Part shown: piece after piece, positions 43,463 to 52,031 of the stretch
Layout of the letters: each line of letters opens with the position of its first letter
Numbering within the stretch: position 1 is the first letter of the stretch
NCBI GenBank assembly: GCA_964631235.1
Contig: CAZVZX010000002.1
Coordinates: 1-64,000, forward strand
DNA length: 64,000 nt
Reading direction: 5' to 3'
Origin: JARKPK01 sp964631235
GTDB lineage: Bacteria; Planctomycetota; Planctomycetia; Pirellulales; Thermoguttaceae
The notes under the pieces: model-generated
Seen by the model: only the letters and a program-made list of their open reading frames with translations
What the model was told of the DNA's origin: nothing
Database searches by the model: none
Program-made: the position numbers and the translations under genes

Positions 43463-44659
43463 ATGGCGATTATGCCGACCTTTATCACTCCAAGCATCGT
43501 GTGGGTGGGTTGTGCGGACTGGCATGTGCGCGATTTTCACAGCTACGATACGCATCGCGGAACAACCTACAACTCGTATTTGATCATCGACGAGCGCCCG
43601 ACGGTCATCGATGCCGTCAAGGCGCCGTTCGGCGGAGAAATGCTCCGGCAGATCGCCGCGCACATTGATCTGCGATCGCTGGCTTATGTGGTGTGCAATC
43701 ATGCCGAGCCGGACCATGCCGGAGCCTTGCCGGAACTGATGGCCGCGGCGGAACAGGCGACCCTGCTGTGCAACGCCAAGTGCTTGAGCACGCTGCAACG
43801 GTACTTCGACACGAGCCGTTGGCGCGTGAAGGTCGTATCGTCCGGCGAAGAAATCGGCTTGGGCAACCACACGCTGCGGTTGATCGATACTCCGATGGTG
43901 CATTGGCCCGAGTCGATGTTCACGTATGTGCCGGAGGAGCAAATTCTCTTTTCGATGGACGCCTTCGGGCAGCACTACGCGACCAGCTCGCTGTTTGATG
44001 ACGAGAACGATCTGAGTGTCGTTCTCACGGAAGCAAAGGCGTACTACGCCAATATCATCATGCCTTACGGCAAGTCGGTCGCAACGGCACTGAATGCCGC
44101 GGCCTCGCTTCCGCTGCGAATCGTAGCGCCGAGCCACGGAGTGATTTGGCGGTCGCACTTCGGCCGAGTTCTCGACGCATACCGCGATTGGAGCATTCAT
44201 CGAGCCGCGCCGAAGGTGCTCATCGTCTTCGACACGATGTGGGACAGCACCGCGATGATGGCCGACGCCCTGTACGCCGGGGCGAATATCGAGGGCGTCG
44301 AGGTGCAGTTGATCCATGCCCGGCGGACGAGCCTCACCCGGTTGGCCACCGAAGTGCTCGATGCGGCTGCTATCGCGCTGGGCTCGGCAACGCTGAACCG
44401 CGAGATGATGCCCTCGATGGCCGCGGCCCTGTCTTATATTCGGGGCCTGCGGCCGCAGAAGAAGGCGGGGCTTGCCTTCGGTTCATACGGCTGGGGACGC
44501 GGCTCGGTGGAAGCAATTCAGCAATGGCTCGAAGAGGTGTGCTGGGATGTGGTCCGCCCGCCATTGCGCTCGCAGTACAAACCGGATCGGGCCTTGCTTG
44601 ACGAATGCGTGCGGGCCGGGGCCGAACTGGCCGAACGGGCCTTGGCGGGCCGGCCCTAG
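43463..44659 (+). CDS. fprA: Flavodiiron protein (A-type; FprA/ROO)
   Basis: Reduces O2 to water and/or NO to N2O in the cytoplasm. 398 residues: N-terminal metallo-beta-lactamase-like domain (1-250) and C-terminal flavodoxin domain. All diiron ligands are visible: His80-x-Glu82-x-Asp84-His85 (NHAEPDHAG), His147 (VHWPE), Asp166 (SMDAFG) and His225 (PSHGVIW). The FMN-binding flavodoxin segment begins VLIVFDTMWDSTAMMADA. No rubredoxin domain is attached, so electrons come from a separate partner. GGGAG 7 nt before ATG 43463 fixes the start. It is next to the minimal Suf pair and downstream of the ferredoxin, in the PerR-headed block. Confidence 0.97.
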   Translation: MAIMPTFITPSIVWVGCADWHVRDFHSYDTHRGTTYNSYLIIDERPTVIDAVKAPFGGEMLRQIAAHIDLRSLAYVVCNHAEPDHAGALPELMAAAEQATLLCNAKCLSTLQRYFDTSRWRVKVVSSGEEIGLGNHTLRLIDTPMVHWPESMFTYVPEEQILFSMDAFGQHYATSSLFDDENDLSVVLTEAKAYYANIIMPYGKSVATALNAAASLPLRIVAPSHGVIWRSHFGRVLDAYRDWSIHRAAPKVLIVFDTMWDSTAMMADALYAGANIEGVEVQLIHARRTSLTRLATEVLDAAAIALGSATLNREMMPSMAAALSYIRGLRPQKKAGLAFGSYGWGRGSVEAIQQWLEEVCWDVVRPPLRSQYKPDRALLDECVRAGAELAERALAGRP

Positions 44660-44908
44660 GCTGCGTCTTCAATGGCGCGCAGCCGGTTTTCGCACGAAAT
44701 TGCGGGTTGATTCCGGGCAACGCCGTGCAACAATAGTGCGGAATGCTGTTTCGGCGGTGCATTCGCGGCGAACGGTCTTGTGCCCACCGGCGTCGGCTCG
44801 CCCGCCTGCGGCCGAAACGGCTTATCGGGGAAAAAGTCCGTTTTCAGCCTTCATGCCTTTCCGCGGTTTGCTCCGCAAATCGTCCGAGAAGAAACAAGGA
44901 GCGGCATC

Positions 44909-47623
44909 ATGCTTAGCAGGGGGGTGTTTGCAGCGGCAGCGACATTGGCACTGATGGTTTCGTCGGCACGCTCGGCCACGACGATCTGGCTGGAAGCAGA
45001 GCTTTTCGGGCAGTTGGGCGGCTGGACGAACGACGCACAATTCATCGATCAGATGGGTTCGCCCTTCTTGCTGGCGATCGGCTTGGAAAAGCCGGTAGCC
45101 GATGCCGTAACGCTTGCTCACGTGCCGGCCGAGGGCAAGTATCGGCTGTGGGTTCGCACCCGCGATTGGACGCCCGAACATAGTCCCGGCAGGTTCCAAG
45201 TTGTTTTGGGCGGCAAGACGGTCGAACATGTATTCGGTCAGTCGAAGAAGAAAGACTGGATTTGGGAAAACGGCGGTGATCATCAACTGACTCGCGGGCC
45301 GTTGGAAGTGCGATTGAAAGACCTGACGGGACACTACGGGCGCTGCGATGTGGTGGTGCTGACGGACGATCTCGATTTTGTGCCGCCGGACGATCTGCCT
45401 TCGCTGGCCAAATTGCGCGAGCGGTTTGGCGGCGTCAGTGCCCGGGCCGAGCGGATGCCGCATTACGATACGGTTGTGGTCGGCGGCGGGCTGGCGGGAA
45501 CGATGGCGGCGATTGCCTCGGCGCGATCGGGCTGCAAGACGGCATTGATTCAGAATCGGCCCGTCCTCGGCGGAAACGGCAGCAGCGAGATACTCGTCAA
45601 CCCCGAGGGCGACACTACCCGCGAGCCGCTCGACCCGGGCGAGACGGGCATCATCGAAGAGTTCCGCGGCAATGTGTTCGGCTATTCGGAGCGGATGCTG
45701 GCGTTGGTCAAGAGACAAGCCAATCTTGATCTCTTCTTGAACACGCACGCGACCGGTGTCGAGATGAAGGATGCTCGAACGATTGCCGCCGTTCATACGC
45801 TTGAAACGACCACGGGTCGTCGAAAGGTGTTTCCCGGCACGATCTTCATCGATTGCACCGGCGACGGCGTGATCGGCGTTTGGGCCGGCAACGAGTACCG
45901 TCACGGGCGCGAGCCGCGGTCGATGTACGACGAGAGCCGGGCGCCCGAGGTCGGTGACGGCCGGACGATGGGCGGCACGCTTCGTTACATGACGGAAGAG
46001 ACGGCCGACGCCGTTGCCTTCCAGGGGCCGCCGTGGGCTCGCAAGTTCACCAAGCCCGAAGACATCAAGCCGGGCCGTTATCCCCAACTGAGATTCGGCG
46101 GCTGGCAGTGGGTGATCGAGTATGGCGGCATGCTCAACACATACAACGACGCCGAAGAGATTCGCGACGAACTGCTTCGCATTATCTGGGGCCTGTGGGA
46201 TTACACGAAGAACTACAGTCCGAAATTGCGCGATCAGGCGAAGAATTTTCGGCTGAGCTGGGTAAGCCATGTTGTCGGCAAGCGGGAGTCGCGCCGGCTG
46301 ATCGGCGACTATGTGATGACCGAGCACGATATTGATCCGAATCGGCTCTTCGACGATCGGGTTTCGTACGGCGGATGGGGCGTCGATTTGCATCCGCCCG
46401 GCGGATTTTACGACGACGAGCCGCCCGCAACCTTCTCGCATAAGGTGAAGTTCTCTGTACCCTTCCGCAGCCTGTACGCCAAGGATATCGACAATTTGAT
46501 GATGGCCGGCCGAAACATCTCGGTCAGCCATGCGGCCTTGGGGGCCACTCGCGTGATGATCACCTGCGGATTGCAGGGCGAGGCGGTCGGCACGGCTGCC
46601 GGAATCTGCCGCAAGTACCAGGCAATGCCGCGCGTGGTGGGGCAGCGGCACATCGAAGAGTTGCAGCAGCAATTGCTCAAGAACGGTTGCTACATGATCG
46701 ACCTGCCCAACAAAGACCCACGCGATTTGGCCCGTGGAGCGAAGGTTCGCGCGTCGAGCGAAGCGCCGGCGTCGTCGTACACGTTGGCGACGGGCGACAC
46801 CGCCCATCGGTTGAACACGGATCGCGCGGTGATGTTTCGCACCGATGCGCGGAAGCTGGAAAAAATCGGTTTGCATCTTGTGTCCGAAGCGGACAAGGCG
46901 GTGGCCGTCAAGGCATCGCTGCATGCCGCCCGGCGCTTGCAGGATTTTAATCAATCGGCACCGTTGGCCGAAGCGACGGTGCAGGTTGCGCCGGGAACGA
47001 GCGGCTGGGTTGAGTTCGATCTGAAGATCGACTTGCAGCCCGGCTTCTACTTCGTTCGCGTGGCGAAACACGAGGGAATCTCGTGGAGCCTATTTGCAAC
47101 ACAGCCAGAGCAAACCGGCCGGGCGTACATGGCGGGCAACGCTTGGAAGACGATGCCCGGGACCTATGCGATTCGGTTGCTGCCCGGGGGGGATTGGGCG
47201 CGAATCGCCTCAGATGCGGCGGCCGATCGGGGCGAACCGTTTGCCGCGGCCAATGTGATCAACGGTTTCGCTCGGGCGGTGCGCGGTTGGCCGAATTCTT
47301 GGCGTCCCGATCCCCAACAGGCACTGCCGCAGTGGGTCGAGCTCGATTTCGGTCGGCAGTGCCAATTCGATACGGTTCATGTTTCGTTCCAGTCGGCCAC
47401 GATGCGCGCCCGCGACTTTTCCATCGAAGTTGCCGCCGAGCAGGGGTGGAAAACCGTTGCCGAGGTGAAAGACAACGGCGACCGCCGCCGCGTGTTGACA
47501 TTTCCGCGAGTATCGGCCGACAAACTGCGGTTGATCATTCATCGGGCGTCGCCTGAGGCGGGCGTTTGCGAAATTCGCGTCTATGACGAGGGCGCGGCGC
47601 AGGAGGGCAGGGCCGCCAAGTAA
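44909..47623 (+). CDS. Secreted FAD-dependent oxidoreductase with C-terminal discoidin-like domain
   Basis: 904 residues. A signal peptide is evident (MLSRGVFAAAATLALMVSSARSA, cleavage about 22). Residues about 25-150 form a beta-rich domain beginning TIWLEAELFGQLGGW. The FAD-binding motif VVVGGGLAGTMAAIASARSG lies near 190, then NRPVLGGNGSSEILVNPEGD, with catalytic region CTGDGVIGVWAGNEYRHGRE and MMAGRNISVSHAALGATRVM. Residues about 650-770 are another beta domain. The last 130 residues (ANVINGFARAVRGWPNSW... QWVELDFG... CEIRVYDEG) look like an F5/8 type C (discoidin) fold that binds sugars or surfaces. Substrate unknown; a polysaccharide-related role is inference. AGGAG 8 nt before ATG 44909. 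Confidence 0.85.
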   Translation: MLSRGVFAAAATLALMVSSARSATTIWLEAELFGQLGGWTNDAQFIDQMGSPFLLAIGLEKPVADAVTLAHVPAEGKYRLWVRTRDWTPEHSPGRFQVVLGGKTVEHVFGQSKKKDWIWENGGDHQLTRGPLEVRLKDLTGHYGRCDVVVLTDDLDFVPPDDLPSLAKLRERFGGVSARAERMPHYDTVVVGGGLAGTMAAIASARSGCKTALIQNRPVLGGNGSSEILVNPEGDTTREPLDPGETGIIEEFRGNVFGYSERMLALVKRQANLDLFLNTHATGVEMKDARTIAAVHTLETTTGRRKVFPGTIFIDCTGDGVIGVWAGNEYRHGREPRSMYDESRAPEVGDGRTMGGTLRYMTEETADAVAFQGPPWARKFTKPEDIKPGRYPQLRFGGWQWVIEYGGMLNTYNDAEEIRDELLRIIWGLWDYTKNYSPKLRDQAKNFRLSWVSHVVGKRESRRLIGDYVMTEHDIDPNRLFDDRVSYGGWGVDLHPPGGFYDDEPPATFSHKVKFSVPFRSLYAKDIDNLMMAGRNISVSHAALGATRVMITCGLQGEAVGTAAGICRKYQAMPRVVGQRHIEELQQQLLKNGCYMIDLPNKDPRDLARGAKVRASSEAPASSYTLATGDTAHRLNTDRAVMFRTDARKLEKIGLHLVSEADKAVAVKASLHAARRLQDFNQSAPLAEATVQVAPGTSGWVEFDLKIDLQPGFYFVRVAKHEGISWSLFATQPEQTGRAYMAGNAWKTMPGTYAIRLLPGGDWARIASDAAADRGEPFAAANVINGFARAVRGWPNSWRPDPQQALPQWVELDFGRQCQFDTVHVSFQSATMRARDFSIEVAAEQGWKTVAEVKDNGDRRRVLTFPRVSADKLRLIIHRASPEAGVCEIRVYDEGAAQEGRAAK

Positions 47624-48146
47624 ATCGCCGGCTGCCGCAACGGGGCGAAGATTCCGCTCTCGTCGGCCGCCGGAATGCCGCTGCATTTTGTGTCGGGAAG
47701 AACCCGAGTCTCTCGGTGAGCTTCGTCGCGGCAGCGACGCGCTCGTTCGAGCGGCCGTGCGGCGGCCGCGCGGCGGTTGTCGGCGAGTCGGCGCTTGTCG
47801 GCGTGTCGGCGTTTAAGGATTTTGAGGGCTTGAGCTTACTCGGGCCGAAGGCGCTCTGGTTCTTTCGCGAGCAGTCGCGATAGCGGCTGCACTGGTCCGT
47901 TGCGTTCTCGTTCTCCGGGTTTTCCGCGGATATTCGAGCGTTGCGGCTGCAGGGCGGTGTTGCGCGAACGTCTCGTGGGGAGATGCTTGCCCGCCGGCGG
48001 GGCGTCGAAACCGTTCTCGTCGGGCTCGGGAAGGGGAATCGTTTCGACCCCTCGGTCGAAAACCGGTCGCTCGGGCGTTAGAATGAGTTGTTCGGACGGA
48101 TACGGATTCCACCGCGTTTCTCGGCCCAAGGTCGTTCGGGGTTCTT
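47624..48146. other. Intergenic FAD oxidoreductase / ftsH, 523 bp
   Basis: Contains a possible ftsH promoter at 48056-48084. No supported gene. Confidence 0.45.
48056..48084 (+). promoter_or_regulatory. Possible promoter for ftsH
   Basis: TCGAAA, 17-bp spacer, TAGAAT; the -10 is one base from consensus and the -35 two. It would leave a leader of about 55 nt. Confidence 0.3.
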
Positions 48147-50096
48147 ATGAGTGAAAACCCGCTGAGTAGTTCTTCTTCAGAGCGAGGGCCCGTGCGGCGC
48201 CGCCCCAACACATCGTCGTTGTGGCTGTTGCTGGTGCTCGGCTTGATTCTGACGTTTCTTTACTTTTCCACCAGCGGCGAGAAGCGATCGACGATCGATA
48301 TCCCCACCTTCCGGCAAAATCTGGCCAAGGGAAACGTGGCGCGTGTGGTGGTGCAGGGCACGAAGATCGATGGCGAATTCATCGAGCCGCCGCCGGCGCC
48401 CGATGCCGCGAGGGCGGCAGGCGACAAGGGCGAAACGAAGAAACTGAACAAGAAATTCGTCGTCCAGTTGACCTCGTACATCGAGCCGGATAGCAAGCTC
48501 GATCAGGAGTTGCGCGAAGCGCGAGGACTAGTCGAATACCGCGCGCTGGAGCCGACGGACAACACCGGCATGGTGCTGCTGGTGTACCTGCTGGTCACCG
48601 TGGCGTTGTTCGCTGGGGTGTGGTTCATGTTTCGGCGGGCCCGCGACCAAATGCTCGGCGGCGGGATGATGCTGGGCTTCGGCAAAAGCCCGGCACGGCG
48701 CTACGAATCGGGCGAGCGGCCGGTAACGTTCGCCGATGTCGCCGGCCTAGAGGGAGTGAAACGCGATCTCGAAGAGATCGTCGAGTTTCTCAAGAATCCG
48801 CAGAAGTTTCAGCGATTGGGCGGCCGGGTTCCCAAGGGGATTCTGCTCATGGGCCCGCCGGGCACCGGGAAGACGCTTTTGGGGCGGGCCGTGGCCGGCG
48901 AAGCGAAGGTGCCGTTCTTTTCGATCAACGGTTCGGAATTCATTCAGATGTTTGTCGGCGTCGGCGCGAGCCGGGTCCGCGACCTGTTCGCCACGGCCAA
49001 AGAGAGCGCTCCGTGCATCCTATTCATCGATGAAATCGACGCCGTGGGGCGCCACCGGGGCGCCGGCGTGGGCGGGGGCCACGACGAGCGGGAACAAACG
49101 CTCAACCAAATCCTGAGCGAAATGGATGGGTTCACTCCGTCCGAGTCGGTGATCGTCATGGCGGCCACCAATCGGCCCGATGTTCTCGACCCGGCCTTGC
49201 TGCGGCCCGGCCGTTTCGACCGCCACATCGTCGTGGATCGGCCGAGTTTCAAGGGGCGATTGGAAATCTTCAAGGTTCACACCCGCAACGTGCCGCTGTC
49301 AGACGACGTCAATCTCGAACGCTTGGCCGCCGGCACGGTGGGGCTGACCGGCGCCGACATCCGCAATTTGGTCAACGAGGCGGCGCTGTGGGCAAGTCGG
49401 CACGACAAGCAGAAAGTCGAAATGGCGGACTTCGAGTACGCCCGAGACAAAGTGCTGATGGGCTCGAAACGCGATGAGATGTTGTCGGATAAGGAGAAGT
49501 CGCTGACCGCGTACCACGAGGCGGGGCACGCGTTGCTGGCGTGGCTCGTGCCCAGCAGCGATCGCGTACATAAGGTTTCGATTATTCCTCGCGGCAGGGC
49601 TCTGGGAGCAACGCAACTGCTGCCCGAAGAGGATCGGGTGAACATCAGTGAAACCGAGCTGCGCACGCGATTACTCTTTTTGCTGGGCGGACGCTCCGCC
49701 GAGAAGCTCGTGTTCAACGAGTACACGGCCGGCGCCGAGGACGACTTGAAACGGGCCACATCGCTGGCCCGACGAATGGTCACTCATTGGGGCATGAGCG
49801 AGCGGTTGGGGCCGGTCGCATTTCGCGACGGCGAGGAGCACCCCTTCTTGGGAAAAGAAATCGCCGAGCCGCGGCAATATAGCGAAGCCACGGCGCGGAT
49901 CATCGACGAAGAAGTCGCCCAGTTGCTTCGTCAGGCGGCCGACCGCGCTGCCGAATTGCTGTTGCAGCACCGCAACGAGCTCGATCGTCTTGCCGGCGCG
50001 TTGGAGGCTGAGGAAACCCTCGACGAAGGCGATTTGGAGCGGCTGCTCGGCCCGCCCGCGTACCGCCATGCGCAAGAGGCATCAACCGAGGACTAG
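48147..50096 (+). CDS. ftsH: ATP-dependent zinc metalloprotease FtsH
   Basis: Membrane AAA+ protease for quality control and regulated proteolysis. 649 residues. Two transmembrane helices (about 24-42 and 133-153) bracket a periplasmic domain. AAA+ motifs: Walker A MGPPGTGKT near 230, pore loop motif SEFIQMFVGVGASRVRDLF, Walker B CILFIDEID, second region of homology ATNRPDVLDPALLRPGRFDR. The zinc-protease motif HEAGH is near 455 and the third ligand Asp in AGAEDDL near 532. An acidic helical tail follows. All catalytic features are intact and length is normal. Confidence 0.98.
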   Translation: MSENPLSSSSSERGPVRRRPNTSSLWLLLVLGLILTFLYFSTSGEKRSTIDIPTFRQNLAKGNVARVVVQGTKIDGEFIEPPPAPDAARAAGDKGETKKLNKKFVVQLTSYIEPDSKLDQELREARGLVEYRALEPTDNTGMVLLVYLLVTVALFAGVWFMFRRARDQMLGGGMMLGFGKSPARRYESGERPVTFADVAGLEGVKRDLEEIVEFLKNPQKFQRLGGRVPKGILLMGPPGTGKTLLGRAVAGEAKVPFFSINGSEFIQMFVGVGASRVRDLFATAKESAPCILFIDEIDAVGRHRGAGVGGGHDEREQTLNQILSEMDGFTPSESVIVMAATNRPDVLDPALLRPGRFDRHIVVDRPSFKGRLEIFKVHTRNVPLSDDVNLERLAAGTVGLTGADIRNLVNEAALWASRHDKQKVEMADFEYARDKVLMGSKRDEMLSDKEKSLTAYHEAGHALLAWLVPSSDRVHKVSIIPRGRALGATQLLPEEDRVNISETELRTRLLFLLGGRSAEKLVFNEYTAGAEDDLKRATSLARRMVTHWGMSERLGPVAFRDGEEHPFLGKEIAEPRQYSEATARIIDEEVAQLLRQAADRAAELLLQHRNELDRLAGALEAEETLDEGDLERLLGPPAYRHAQEASTED

Positions 50097-50460
50097 TTGT
50101 TTGTCGTTTTGCACGGCATGAGCACGGTGGTGCAATCAGCCGGGCGAGGATGGGCGGCAAACGAAATGGCCAACAGCTCTCAGAGGGTTTGTCAAGAGCG
50201 CGGCCGAATTTCTTTTCCTTTGTGAGCGATGGCGCGCAAGAATTCCGCAAACCCGCCTTGCCACGATCGGCAGCCTGTCATTAGGATGAAGCTATCGCCG
50301 GTTCACGAACTTCCAAGCAACGGGCAGGCCCGATCGAACAACGCAAATCGTCATGCGGCAGCGCCGAACGTCCCAGCCGTCGGCTGCAACGCGCACGAGT
50401 CGATGCCGTCGCCGCAAGGTCGTTATGCGTTGGCACCGAGGGCCCTTTGGGAGCGGGACG
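50097..50460. other. Intergenic ftsH / small zinc protein, 364 bp
   Basis: No gene or clear regulatory signal apart from the ribosome site (GGAG) before 50461. Confidence 0.4.
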
Positions 50461-50769
50461 ATGATTCGTTACACGTGCGATTGCTGCGGGTGCGAGTTGG
50501 ATCCGAAAAGCGATTTGCGCTACGTCGTCAAGATCGAGATCTACGCCGCCTACGATCCGACGACAGCGGACGAAGAAGAACACGACCGCGATCATCTCGA
50601 AGAGCTTCAAGACATCCTGGAGCGAATCGACGATGTCAACGATCCGTCGGTGAGTGAAGACGTTTATGAACAGCGGCGGTACGACTTGTGCCCGGAGTGC
50701 CGCAAGCGATTTCTCAAGAATCCGATGGGCCGAGAAACTGCGAAGGCCTTTGGTTTCAGCAGCAATTGA
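50461..50769 (+). CDS. Small predicted zinc-binding protein, 102 aa
   Basis: Not a recognised named family. MIRYTCDCCGCELDPKSD begins with a CxxC pair, and CPECRKRF near residue 78 provides a second, so one structural zinc is likely. The middle (HDRDHLEELQDILERIDDV) is a strongly acidic predicted helix. Such small Cys-pair proteins with an acidic helix are often seen as conserved hypotheticals in planctomycetes, but this is memory of type rather than a match. GGAG is suitably placed before ATG 50461, and the 36 upstream codons are Arg-rich and rejected. Confidence 0.7.
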   Translation: MIRYTCDCCGCELDPKSDLRYVVKIEIYAAYDPTTADEEEHDRDHLEELQDILERIDDVNDPSVSEDVYEQRRYDLCPECRKRFLKNPMGRETAKAFGFSSN

Positions 50770-51400
50770 ACCGCAACTCCCTTCGTTTGGTGTTGCGATC
50801 TTCTGAACGCGCGCCGCGAGAGCCACGCATTTCTGTTTGATGATGCACGCGGCGGAGCGGCGGCGTCGCGCATTTCTACGGGCTCCCGCTGCCCGGGTGC
50901 AACCGGCGAAGCTGGCATCGCATCGATCCGATGAGTATTGGTCGTCGTTGCGGCCCGCAGTCCGCGGCGCGAACGATTTGCCATCGCCCGGCCCTTCTGC
51001 GTCTAAATAGAACCGCAAAAAACCGAAAGCAGTTCAAGCACGGACCGCCCGCAAGCAGGCCGCTTCGCGTCGCAAGCGGCGGTTTTCGCAATCGTGTGGA
51101 AGTATTTAGGCCGAATCCATTGTCGTCGCCGCCGACTTCTTGACTCTGCATCGGCGATGCGCTATTCTCGCAGCGTGGCCGCGCGTTTCTCTCGCCGATC
51201 CGACTGGGTGCGTTGCGCCTGCGCGCGATTGAGTTGAGTGAATGTTTTAGCGGCGTGCAGGGCAGCGGTATCGGCGACCAAGGGTTGGGCCGGTGCGGGC
51301 TCTCTGTTGTTCGTTTGCGGATCAAGGATGAATCACGGCGCACCGCTGCGGTCGGCCTGAAGCGGCCCGCGGCGTTGCCGCCGAGGACGGAGCCGAAGAA
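50770..51400. other. Intergenic, 631 bp, with repeat copy
   Basis: Contains copy 4 of the interspersed repeat (51003-51110). No supported gene. Confidence 0.5.
51003..51110 (-). repeat. ~100-bp interspersed repeat, copy 4
   Basis: Best-formed copy: ends CTAAATAGAACCGC and GGAAGTATTTAG are terminal inverted repeats of each other (CTAAATA/TATTTAG). Orientation as copy 2. Confidence 0.75.
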
Positions 51401-51949
51401 ATGAGAAGAAGCCGAAGCGAGATTCCGTCGTTTCGCTCGTTTTCGAGGAAGGCGGGCATTTTCGGCGCTGCCGTGGCGGCGATTGCGGCCTGGGCACTGC
51501 GGCCCTACTGGCAGAAGGCCGAGCCGCCGCTTTCGACCGAGGGCCGTGCCGAGGTTGCCGTCGAACGGGTCGTTGACGGCGATACGTTCATCATTCGTTC
51601 GGCGGAGAAGGAGCGGGTGCGTTTGCTAGGGGTTGATACGCCTGAGACCGTCAAACCCGACCATCCGGTCGAGCCGTTTGGGCCGGAGGCCAGCGCGTTG
51701 ACTCGCCAATGGATCGAGGGGCGGCGCGTTGTCTTAGAGTTCGATCGCGAGAAACGCGATAAATACGGCCGACTGTTGGCCTATGTTTGGGTGGACGGCA
51801 AGATGCTCAACGAGGAGCTGCTTCGCCAAGGATTGGGGCGGGCTCTGTTGCAGTACAATTTCTCCGCGGAGCGCAAAGAGGTTTTTCGTCGGGCGGAGGC
51901 CGAGGCCCGGGCCGCTCGACGCGGCATCTGGTCGCTTCCACAACCGTAG
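51401..51949 (+). CDS. Staphylococcal-nuclease-like (thermonuclease) protein
   Basis: 182 residues with an N-terminal membrane anchor or signal (AGIFGAAVAAIAAWALRPYW, about 18-37). The SNase domain has the catalytic set: VVDGDTFIIR with Asp, VRLLGVDTPET with Arg, Asp and Glu, and DKYGRLLAYVWVDG with the second Arg, followed by EELLRQGLGRALL. It is therefore probably an exported, Ca-dependent nuclease, either anchored or released, degrading extracellular or periplasmic DNA/RNA. No maturation partner is near. The ATG at 51401 is the only good start. Confidence 0.88.
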   Translation: MRRSRSEIPSFRSFSRKAGIFGAAVAAIAAWALRPYWQKAEPPLSTEGRAEVAVERVVDGDTFIIRSAEKERVRLLGVDTPETVKPDHPVEPFGPEASALTRQWIEGRRVVLEFDREKRDKYGRLLAYVWVDGKMLNEELLRQGLGRALLQYNFSAERKEVFRRAEAEARAARRGIWSLPQP

Positions 51950-52031
51950 GAAAACGCGGTGCGGCTGCGTACGTCGGATGATTTGGTTCGTCGTTTCGTT
52001 TCCGGAAGGCTGTTTCGGAAAGGTGATCGCC

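Noticed and set aside
44822..47071. Long minus-strand open frame (749 codons) opposite the FAD oxidoreductase
   Set aside because: Antisense to a gene with a signal peptide and clear FAD motif; no domain seen in the shadow.
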